Shown here piece after piece: positions 9,081 through 16,615 of a stretch of DNA of 22,351 bases. The stretch comes from Methanobrevibacter ruminantium (GTDB lineage: Archaea; Methanobacteriota; Methanobacteria; Methanobacteriales; Methanobacteriaceae). How positions within the stretch are numbered: the stretch's first letter is position 1; each line of letters starts with the position of its first letter. A program made the position numbers and the translations under genes. The DNA lies in NCBI GenBank assembly GCA_004553595.1, contig SFKZ01000022.1, forward strand, positions 1 through 22,351, written 5' to 3'. The notes under the pieces are model-generated. The model made no database searches. It was not told the DNA's origin and worked only from the letters and a program-made list of their open reading frames with translations.

Positions 9081-9137
9081 TTAATCTTTTTTGATTAAGA
9101 TAAAAAATATCTTAATGTTGGTTATATATAATTAACC
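9081..9137. promoter_or_regulatory. Cluster of inverted repeats upstream of the PAS operon
   Basis: Three dyads follow each other: TTAATC-T6-GATTAA (9081-9098), the overlapping ATTAAGATA-A5-TATCTTAAT (9094-9116), and GGTTA-N8-TAACC (9120-9137), which encloses a TATA-like TTATATATAATT. They could be operator sites or alternative hairpins. The nearest gene starts are 8919 (minus) and 10056 (plus). Confidence 0.35.
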
Positions 9138-9182
9138 TTCAAGGTATAAATAGTTATTTATTGAATTCTAATATGCAATATT

Positions 9183-9295
9183 CCTGAAACATTACATTAA
9201 ATGATATGATAAGCTATCATTTCACTAATCTTTTATTGCCTGAAACATTTCCCTTAAATGATATGATAACCTATAATTTCACTAATGCTTTATTC
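9183..9295. repeat. 56-bp tandem repeat with internal dyad
   Basis: Two copies (starting CCTGAAACATT at 9183 and 9239) are roughly 85 % identical by eye. The first contains the perfect inverted repeat AAATGATA-N8-TATCATTT; in the second the right arm is changed to TATAATTT. Confidence 0.7.
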
Positions 9296-9836
9296 CCCAA
9301 AGAATATAGGATTTAAAAAAATGATCTTTTAAGGATTTTAAGGGACCCCTAAGTTGGGAAAAAACATATGGAAAGTGGAATATAATTAAATAAATTAAAA
9401 TCAGCTATTTTTGACATATAATTATAAATATGCTTTTTTAGTTAAGAAAATAATATTTTGATGTTATTTTCTTCTGAAAAGCTTTAAAAATAATTTTTAA
9501 ATTTTCCATTTAATAAATTTAAAAATATTATCATTTTGATAATGTTATTTAAATAAAATTGAACATTGTTTAATAAATCTATAAATTTTAAGAAAAATTA
9601 TTAAATTGTTATTTTATTTAATAGTTATCTTTATAAATAAAAAAAAATATAAGTTAAAATGTAAATTATTATTTACCATTAAACTATAAGTTAATTTTTA
9701 AAATTCTTTGTATCCATAAAATACATTAAATATTTTAAGCAGAAATTTATAGTTTTTTTTAGTCTATTGGTTAGCCACTTTTTTTAAATTTAACCCCGTT
9801 ACGTTAGATAGAAAAACGGATACCAATAGATGCCAA

Positions 9837-9914
9837 TATTCTCGCTTTATGATTTAAAGAATGAGAATAACCTATGGATAAGATTTATAGCAATCCTATA
9901 AATCAAATTTATAG
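9837..9914. other. Consecutive hairpins upstream of the adhesin promoter
   Basis: The first hairpin is TATTCTC/GAGAATA enclosing CTTTA/TAAAG (9837-9869). The second is GATTTATAG-caatc-CTATAAATC (9882-9904). A third segment, ATTTATAG (9907-9914), can pair with the same right arm instead. They lie upstream of the TATA box at 9985, so they are either DNA operators or part of a separate transcript. Confidence 0.45.
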
Positions 9915-9984
9915 GCATAAATGGATTTGATTAATATTAACTAACTTTTCAATTAATGAAGATGAAAGATGCAAATACTTAAAT

Positions 9985-9996
9985 CTTATATATAAT
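9985..9996 (+). promoter_or_regulatory. TATA box of the adhesin gene
   Basis: CTTATATATAATA lies about 70 bases before the ATG at 10056, predicting a start site near 10015 and a 40-base leader with TTGGAG as ribosome binding site. Confidence 0.55.
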
Positions 9997-10055
9997 ACCT
10001 ATTTTACAATAACAACAAGTTAATATTTATTGAATCCATTATTGGAGTTTTAAAT

Positions 10056-12748
10056 ATGAAAAAAAAGATAATAGTTATCTTATTGATCTTTTCATTATTT
10101 TTAACTATTTCTTCTGTATCTGCATTGGAAATTAATGAAAATCATGATAAAGTTGATAATAAGAATATTGACAATAATAATATTATAATAGATGATTCAC
10201 AAGTTGAAGATAATACTACTCATTATCAAAATAATGAAGATGGGACAGTATTAAATTCAAAAAATGAAAATAATCTTAAAGATTCCAATGAAAAAGATTC
10301 TTTCAAAGACTTGGATAATTTAATTAATTCCAATACTGATGGAATCATAAATATTGATGTTGATTATTTTTTCAATCCTGATACTGATTCAGACTTTACA
10401 AATGGAATAACCATTAATAGAAGTTTAATAATTAATGGAAATAACCATACCATTGATGCAGATAATAGTGCACGTATATTCAATGTAATTTCAAATGTTT
10501 CATTAAGCATTAATAACTTGAATTTTTATAATGGCTACAGTAAAGAAGGTTCATCAATTTTATCAAGAGGTGAAATTTCAATAAATAATTCCTCATTCAT
10601 TAATTTTACTTCCAACAGCAGTGGTGGTGCAATATACACATATGAAGACATAATAGTTAACAACTCCTATTTTAACCTAAATAAAGTATTATCCTCAAAA
10701 GCTGCTAATTTATATGGAGGATCAATATATTCAAGGAAAAATGTTTTTGTATATAATTCTAGATTTGAAAATTCAGAAGCTAAATCTGGTGGAGCAATAT
10801 ATGGTTTAAAAGAAGTAACTGTTTATGATTCCACCTTTAGAAATAATACTGGATATTCTGAATATTCAGATGGTGGTGGGGCTATTTATGCACCTAATGT
10901 AACTGTTAGAAATAGTTTCTTTGAATTCAATGAAGGAATTTATGGAGGAGCTATAAGTGCAAGAAACATTGATGCTAAAAATTCTGTCTTTACTAACAAT
11001 ACAGGAGGAAAAATAGGCGGCGCATTAAAATCTTCTAACACTGCAATTAATAATTGCAGTTTTATAGATAATAATGCAAAATTTGGAGGAGCGGTACATT
11101 CAAGTAACAATACAAATATTAATAACTCAAAATTTATTAATAATTCTGTAAATTATGGTGGTGGAGCCCTCAATATTGAAGGGCCAAATAGTCTTGTTAA
11201 TAATTCCATTTTTACTGATAATTACGCTTTTTCATATGCAGGCGCAATACTAAGTAACAATATTACTGTCATGAACTCTAATTTCACTAATAACTCTGCT
11301 GAAGCTTATGGTGGAGCAATATTAGCTGCAAACATAAGTTCTTACAATAATAATTTTGTCAAAAATAATGCCAAAAATGGTACCAATGTATTTGCAATAT
11401 CAAATAGTAATTTAGGCAATTCAAGTAACGAATGCATATTATTAAACATACTGGAAACCATTAATGCACATTATGGTGGAGAAATTGTTTTCTCTACAGG
11501 CGAACCGGGATTCTGTTCTGAATCCAAAGCATTCCCTCCACTCAGAGGCTATGTAATAAATGATATGACTGCTGTAAGGAATTCAAGAACCGGTGAAAAT
11601 GTATTTGAATATGTTAAAATATTAATCTATGAATATTACTTCAATCAAAGCGTTTTCGAACCTTATGATATGCTTCAATTTATTTGGGCATTTACAGATG
11701 GGAATATACTAATTATGGAAACATATACCCTCCTATCCAGCATGTAATAGATTTATATGATGCAGGCTTTAGGATTCCTACTCATAATGCCAGCAAAATC
11801 CTAGATAATGGAACAATAGTTACATTTAATTTTAAGTATTTCTTAGCACCAAATAGTTATCAGAATGCCGTAATATTTAATCTAACATATGAAGAGATTA
11901 ATCAAACTGTAGAAAAAGAAACATTAAACCCACAAGTATTGATTGGTAGCCCAGTGGAATTTCGCATAACTCTAACAAACAATGGATATGACATTATTAA
12001 TTTTCCATATATAATCGATGAAGATTATAGCAGCGGATTAGATTTTATTGGTTGGAGAATAGAAAATGGAAATTGGACAAAAGAGAACAATAAGTACATA
12101 TTGAATGAACAATTGAATCCAAATGAATCAAGAAGTCTGATTCTAATTTTTAACACTACTAAAAATGGAACATTAGTTAACAATGTAAGCTCTGGATACA
12201 ATAACATAAATATTTCCAACAGCAGCAATAAGACTATTGTTTTCAATCCAAACATGACAATCCAAAAAATTTCCAACAATAAAATAGTTACAATAGGAGA
12301 AACAGTAAGGTTTACAATCATTTTAACAAATACAGGTGACTGTAACTTAACTGGAGTCTACATAAAGGACAATGAATATTCCAATGGATTGGTTTATTTA
12401 TCCTATATCGATAAAAATAATGAATGGACATTTGATGGAATAGACACTTGGACATATAAGGGAATATTGCAACCTGGAGAATCCATAAGTCTAGATATTC
12501 TATTTAGAGTTATTACTGCAGGAGTCAAGAATAATACTGCTATAGCAGGTCATAACATAACCAATGACACAGTTAATAGTACTAATACCACTAAAGTAAT
12601 TGTACCAAATGAACCTGATAGCAATAAGACTACTAAAAAGATTCCAAAAATAGACAGAAATGTCAGCTTAAAAACAGGAAATCCAATTTTAGTTTTATTG
12701 ATCTGTTTAATGTCATTGATATTGATTCCTATAAGAAATAGAAAATAA
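10056..12748 (+). pseudogene. Adhesin-like surface protein with thioester domain, frameshifted
   Basis: The start has a clear signal peptide (residues 1-23, ending SSVSA). An Asn/Asp-rich linker follows, then a right-handed beta-helix of GGAIY...N-x-S-x-F-x-N-N repeats (about residues 95-470), as in Methanobrevibacter adhesin-like proteins. Next comes a domain with GFCSESKAFPP (Cys487) and DMLQFIWAFTDG (Gln541, Trp544), which fits the Cys...Q-x-x-I-W pattern of thioester adhesins. The frame breaks at GGG 11700-11702: restoring one G gives FTDGEYTNYGNIYPPIQHVI and continues to 12748. The second part contains two DUF11-like beta-sandwich domains and ends in a TGNP motif, a transmembrane helix and RNRK. 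The protein would be exported and membrane-anchored, and could bind other cells or host surfaces. As read, it yields a 563-residue secreted piece without an anchor. Sequencing error or true inactivation cannot be told apart here. Confidence 0.85.
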
Positions 12749-12835
12749 AATTTAATTTAAAATTTATGTGAATATGGTTTGAAAGCTTTCATGAAAAATA
12801 TGTGGATGCTGAAAAACCAAAATCACATAAATAAC

Positions 12836-12843
12836 TTTTTTTT
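12836..12843 (+). terminator. T8 terminator behind the adhesin gene
   Basis: A run of eight T lies 88 bases past the stop codon; the palindrome TGAAAGCTTTCA (12780-12791) precedes it. Confidence 0.4.
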
Positions 12844-13200
12844 AAATAATAACCATTAAAAATAAATAAAAAAAATAATATGGATTATAATGCCCTTAAT
12901 TTTTTAAAATAATCACATTTAAAAATAAAAATTAATATGATTTATAATAAATATTAAACAATATTCAATATTTTAAATGAAAAATAAATAAAAATACATA
13001 ATTTTTTCTTGATTTATAATATGAATTTTTTTGATTTTCAATATATTAAATGAATCTAATATAACTGAATATTATTCAATTTTTTACAATAAATACTAAA
13101 ATTTTATAAAATTGTTTATTAGATAAATATTTGTATTAAAAATTATACTATTCTTATCAAGAATTGATACTTTAGAATTTTTCATATTTTCCCCAAAGTC
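12844..13200. other. A/T-rich gene-free stretch
   Basis: No ORF, no ribosome binding site and no long repeat. The only structure noticed is the palindrome TGAATATTATTCA at 13066-13078, one of three similar dyads between here and mtrA. Confidence 0.5.
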
Positions 13201-13257
13201 TCAATTCTAGTTATTTGAAAAATATCCGAGTCGGAAACAGTTTTTTCTTGTAACTCA

Positions 13258-13520
13258 GAAAAGAGAAATATTATCCCGTTTAAACTTATTTGGTCTAATT
13301 CAAGCATTTCTAAATTTAGCATATCTAAAAAATAATATTTCTCTTTTCATTTCACACCATAAATTAGTAAACAATAAATATTTTCTTTCAAAAAATAAAC
13401 TAAAGAGAAAACTATTAAAACACACTCATATTTAATCACACAAATCAAATCTCTTTAGTTTAAGCTTAAATTAGTGGAATGATTCTCCCTACTACAATCA
13501 TTCCACTATTTTAAACTAAA
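13258..13520. ncRNA. Candidate structured RNA locus
   Basis: Three perfect inverted repeats follow one another without any ORF. The first is 17 bp (13258-13274 with 13332-13348, 57-base loop). The second is 13 bp, TAAACTAAAGAGA (13396-13408) with 13450-13462. The third is a 13-bp hairpin, TAGTGGAATGATT with AATCATTCCACTA (13472-13508), with an 11-base loop and 5 further pairs below one mismatch. The middle segment TTTAGTTTAA (13454-13463) can pair instead with TTAAACTAAA (13511-13520), enclosing the third hairpin. That is two exclusive folds, as in an attenuator. The strand is unknown because dyads read the same both ways. Chance cannot be excluded in such A/T-rich DNA, but the hairpin at 13472-13508 is mixed in base content and hard to explain so. 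Confidence 0.45.
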
Positions 13521-13735
13521 AAAAAACTCTTTTTATAATAAATTACCCCCATAAAAAACTAATTTAGATCTAAAAAAAACACTCATTTTTAAAAAATAAA
13601 CTACCCCATAAAAAACTAATTTAGATCTAAAAAAAAAACACTCATTTTTAAAAAATAAACTACCCCATAAAAAACTAATTTAGATCTAAAAAAGACACCT
13701 ATTTTTAAAAATAAACTATCTATAAAAAAGTAATT
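13513..13735. repeat. 57-59-bp tandem repeat with TTTAGATCTAAA palindrome
   Basis: Three good copies are marked by CCCCATAAAAAACTAATTTA (CCCC ending at 13550, 13607 and 13666), with degenerate half copies on both sides. Each full copy contains the 12-bp palindrome TTTAGATCTAAA. Length differences are again in A-runs. Confidence 0.8.
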
Positions 13736-14040
13736 CTAATGAATAAATCATACCTAAATAGGATATTCATAAAAAAAATAATCAATGAATAAGCCATAAC
13801 ATAAAAAAACTTATTTAAAATTATTAAAAAAAGCTCAAAAAATAATCAATAAACTAATTCTAATGAATAAAACTATCCCAAATCATTACCAAGAGATATT
13901 ATGATGCCCAATTAATATGCTGAAACAATTTTAACATTATCAAAAGTTTTTTTTAATCCAATGAATCTTCTATTGTCCAATTGAGATTTTATCTTAAAAA
14001 CTTCCAATAACAATTAAATAAGTTTTTAGATATTAAGTCA
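13736..14040. other. A/T-rich gene-free stretch
   Basis: No coding or structural feature apart from a 17-base direct repeat (TAATTCTAATGAATAAA) beginning near 13731 and recurring about 125 bases later. Confidence 0.5.
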
Positions 14041-14047
14041 ATTTCCC

Positions 14048-14387
14048 AAATAACGGAGTTATTTCCCACTTAGTTTATCCATTCTAACAAATATAGTTTA
14101 AAACCTTTATCATTTAAAATTTAATAGCTAACGGCGATGAAAATATATTCAACAAATAAATGATATTACATATTCAATAATAATTAAAATTAAATTCAGA
14201 TCTTTATTTAGGATTCCTTATGAGATGAGTTAAGAACTTTTATCTAAATTTAAATTTCAACTACTATCAGTTAACTGCTTCGAAATGAAAGAAATGAATT
14301 TTCTTAAATCTCGAAGCAACTAACGGAGAAATCGTTTGAAGAAAAATTTCACTATTTTTCAAGATTTAACTAGTTTTAAACCTTTAT
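14048..14387 (+). other. Two diverged copies of a hairpin/TAACGGAG element
   Basis: TAACGGAG at 14051 and 14321 is in each case followed 43-50 bases later by TAGTTT(A/T)AAACCTTTAT (14094 and 14371), an archaeal promoter-like box. The first TAACGGAG lies in the hairpin AAATAAC-GGA-GTTATTT (14048-14064). The second follows a long imperfect hairpin (14270-14324) made of GTTA, TGCTTCGA and AAGAAA stems separated by symmetric internal loops. A third TAACGG occurs at 14133. No ORF with a ribosome binding site is present. These may be small RNA genes or mobile-element remnants. Confidence 0.35.
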
Positions 14388-14399
14388 TTATTATTTACA

Positions 14400-14900
14400 G
14401 ACGAATCATACCAACAAAAATCTTATCTGAATAAAATTTGTTAGTACAATTCTAATTGTAAATGTTAAAATTAACAAATATAAACATTATTATTGAATAA
14501 TATTCAAATTTATAATAATAATAATTAATAAAAAAAATAAACAAAATAAAAAATAATAATTATTTTTAGAACAGATTAATTTAAAAAAGTTTCATTGAAA
14601 AAAATAAAAATTTAACCTAAACAATGTTTATGAAAAATATAAAAAAATGATAATATTTTCAAAAGAATCTTAAAATATTTAAAATATTATGATTTTTACC
14701 TAAAATAGGACATTAAAAATTGAAAAAAAATTCTAAACAGATCCTATGAGCATTTACCAATTTAAAAAAAAAATCATGAAAAAAAGAATATTGTTCAATA
14801 TTATTTTCAAATAAATTGCATGATGTTATTGATAAATATATTTTTTAATAAAAATAAACATAATTGATTATTGTTCAATTATTTTATTAAATATAAATAA
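14400..14900. other. A/T-rich gene-free stretch with palindromes
   Basis: No ORF was found. Two perfect dyads stand out: TTGAATAATATTCAA (14493-14507) and AATATTGTTCAATATT (14787-14802). They may be binding sites of a regulator acting on the downstream mtrA promoter, or chance. Confidence 0.4.
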
Positions 14901-14928
14901 AAAAATAAAAAATGTTCAATAAAAATAC

Positions 14929-14944
14929 TTATATACTACTAATA
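14929..14944 (+). promoter_or_regulatory. Promoter of mtrA
   Basis: TTATATACTACTAATA is identical over 16 bases to the promoter of the TPR gene (18126-18141) and resembles the HEPN gene promoter (21091). The start site would be near 14958, leaving a leader of about 180 bases. Confidence 0.6.
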
Positions 14945-14986
14945 GATATTTTTTATCAGGAACTCCTCTCTGTGTATTAGCAGGCA

Positions 14987-15092
14987 TAGTTTTTGGTTTT
15001 GTTGAAAACCTACAGATATAATATAGGAAAGCGCTCAATCAAAAATGTTCAAAATTTCATCCATTTCTTGGTTTTCAACAAACCAAAAATTA
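14987..15092 (+). promoter_or_regulatory. Long inverted repeat in the mtrA leader
   Basis: The left arm (14987-15010, core TTTTTGGTTTTG then TTGAAAACC) pairs with the right arm (15070-15092, core GGTTTTCAACAAACCAAAAA). This gives about 22 pairs with one bulged T and one G-U. The 59-base centre contains AGCGCT. It lies wholly inside the predicted untranslated leader and ends 46 bases before the ATG, so a regulatory RNA structure is likely. I do not recognise a known riboswitch class. Confidence 0.5.
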
Positions 15093-15138
15093 AGGGAAAA
15101 GTCATATTCATGAAAATCATTGAATGGAGGGAAACAAT

Positions 15139-15730
15139 ATGGTAGAAAAAAAAGCCTACATCAGAAAATTGGCCAGTGATTACTGGAGATTATATCGTAG
15201 GAGATCCTGAAAGTCCTGTAGCAGTGGCAACATTAGCTTCCCATATCGAAGAAATCCCATCAGCAGCAGGAGCTGCTATTGCAGGTCCTTGCAAAACTGA
15301 AAATCTAGGAATTGAAAAAGTAGTGGCTAATATAATTTCAAACCCAAACATCAGGTTCCTGATGTTGTGTGGTGCTGAAGTGCAGGGACATATTACGGGT
15401 CAAAGCATACAGGCACTTTATGAAAATGGCTGTGATGAAGAAAAAAAGAGAATTATTGGCGCTACTGGTGCAATCCCCTATGTGGAGAATTTACCAATGG
15501 ATGCCATAGAAAGATTCCAAAACCAGGTTGAAATAATTGATTTGATAGATAATGAAGACAGTTCAGCAATTTCAACTGGCGTAAAAGAACTAATAGAAAA
15601 AGACCCTGGTGCATTGGAAGAAGAACCTATAATTTTCAAGATTGATGAGAAAAAAATTGATTTGAAAATTAAGGAGACAAACAAAATCCCCTCAATACCA
15701 AAATATAAAATAAAAATAGAAGCAGAATAA
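15139..15730 (+). CDS. mtrA: MtrA-like methyltransferase subunit A, without membrane anchor, frameshifted
   Basis: MtrA is the corrinoid-carrying subunit of tetrahydromethanopterin:coenzyme M methyltransferase, the sodium-pumping step of methanogenesis. The sequence carries the family signature (GDYIVGDPES, GPCKTENLGIEKV, EVQGHITGQ, GAIPYVENLP). The ATG at 15139 has a strong GGAGG site, but the A-run at 15144-15151 has eight A and shifts the frame. With seven A it reads MVEKKPTSENWPVITGDY. The QGH histidine is then residue 84, the number I recall for the cobalt ligand of MtrA. As given, the open frame begins only at GTG 15176. The restored protein has 196 residues and ends in a charged tail (KYKIKIEAE), whereas canonical MtrA is about 240 residues with a C-terminal membrane helix. 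No other mtr gene lies nearby, so this is an extra, soluble paralogue. Its role is unknown. Confidence 0.8.
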
Positions 15731-15763
15731 TGCTTTTATTTTTATTTTTATTTTTTCTTTTTT

Positions 15764-15853
15764 AAAAAATGTTTATTTAATAATATTTTATCTTTTTTTA
15801 CTTTTTTTAAAAAATGTTTATTTAATAATATTTTATCTTTTTTATCTTTTTTT
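15764..15853. repeat. 45-bp tandem repeat with T-run terminators
   Basis: Two copies (starting AAAAAATGTTTATTTAATAA at 15764 and 15809) lie between the convergent ends of mtrA and the nuclease gene. The T-runs at 15738-15763 and within the units would stop plus-strand transcription; the A-runs do the same for the minus strand. Confidence 0.75.
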
Positions 15854-15876
15854 AAAACAGCAACTGTAAAGTTAAA

Positions 15877-16614
15877 CTAAATTTTCTCTAAAAAGAACTT
15901 AAACTTATTATGATCCATTATCTCAACCATATCAAATAATCCAAGATCTCTCAATCTTTCAAATGGCTTTCTTAAGATAAACCTATATGAACCAACCCTG
16001 TCTGCAGTCGGATTTCTCTTATCACAAACCGCTACAACAATATAAACCTTCTTAATGCTAGACAAGAACTCATTTAAATCCAACTTATCCTCATCAGAAA
16101 TACTATTCTTATTGCAATAATCCTTATAGACATTAGGCAATGCCAAGTCAAGGGTTTCAAATGGCTTCAGCCTTAGCTTAAATGCAAGTTCATCACCATA
16201 ACTGTTATAAACCCATTGCAATCTTTCATAATACTTGTCATAACATTCTGAATCCTTATTCATATTATATAAAATATCATGAAGCTCTGACCTTTTGCTA
16301 TTCCTATCTATTTTAACTCCCTTGTACTCTATGAAATATAGAACTTTTCTCTTTTTATCCAAATACAAGCCGTCACAGGTAGATGGTAGGTTACAAATAT
16401 CTATAATTTCAGTATCCCTACAAATATCGTCAAAGGAATACATCATGAAATCACTACTTACAAGAGGTTCCTTGCTTTTGCTTACACATTCCTTGTGCTT
16501 AATTGAAGGACAATCCTTATCGTGAATCGGACATGGCATTGATATCTCACTTACAGTCTGATAATACTTATCATAAAAAGACAAGAACTTATCAAACTTT
16601 TCTATATCATCCAT
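15877..16614 (-). CDS. Putative PD-(D/E)xK-type nuclease partner of the ATPase
   Basis: A protein of 245 residues from the ATG at 16614, one base after the ATPase stop (TGA-A-ATG) and preceded by GGTGAT. A longer form from 16626 would overlap the ATPase by 11 bases. I see a Cys/His cluster C-x2-H-x3-C-x4-H-x2-C (residues 28-43, CPIHDKDCPSIKHKEC) that may bind zinc. A candidate nuclease core follows: D81 in TCDGLYL, then beta-strands, then E96-Y-K98 in LYFIEYKGV. This has the D...ExK spacing of the PD-(D/E)xK fold. A later hydrophobic strand (KKVYIVVAVCD) would fit the same fold. The family was not recognised by name. Coupling to an SMC-like ATPase suggests a two-gene anti-phage or anti-plasmid module in which this is the effector. 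That is inference. Confidence 0.6.
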   Translation of the reverse strand: MDDIEKFDKFLSFYDKYYQTVSEISMPCPIHDKDCPSIKHKECVSKSKEPLVSSDFMMYSFDDICRDTEIIDICNLPSTCDGLYLDKKRKVLYFIEYKGVKIDRNSKRSELHDILYNMNKDSECYDKYYERLQWVYNSYGDELAFKLRLKPFETLDLALPNVYKDYCNKNSISDEDKLDLNEFLSSIKKVYIVVAVCDKRNPTADRVGSYRFILRKPFERLRDLGLFDMVEIMDHNKFKFFLEKI

Positions 16615-16615
16615 T

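Larger units (their letters stand above)
8920..10055. other. 1.1-kb divergent intergenic region
   Basis: No ORF with a ribosome binding site was found. It separates the divergent PAS operon and adhesin gene, and holds inverted repeats at 9081-9137, a 56-bp tandem repeat at 9183-9295, hairpins at 9837-9914 and the adhesin promoter at 9985. The part 9300-9780 is plain A/T-rich sequence in which I see nothing. Confidence 0.6.

Noticed and set aside
549..13735. Tandem arrays of 46-59-bp units as CRISPR arrays
   Set aside because: Whole units are repeated without unique spacers, and repeat sequence changes gradually between copies.
14336..14434. 32-residue ORF starting TTG after CGGAG
   Set aside because: Weak start, no recognisable product, and it lies across the promoter-like box at 14371; more likely chance.
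14987..15092. Inverted repeat before mtrA as a small transposable element (MITE)
   Set aside because: No target-site duplication was visible at its ends, and it fits exactly inside the untranslated leader.
12749..15138. tRNA or rRNA genes in the long gap
   Set aside because: No T-loop (GTTCRANTC) or other conserved RNA signature was found on either strand.
15176..15178. GTG at 15176 as the true mtrA start
   Set aside because: It would remove the conserved N-terminus (SENWPV), which is encoded just upstream in the same frame, and it has no ribosome binding site; the ATG at 15139 has GGAGG.
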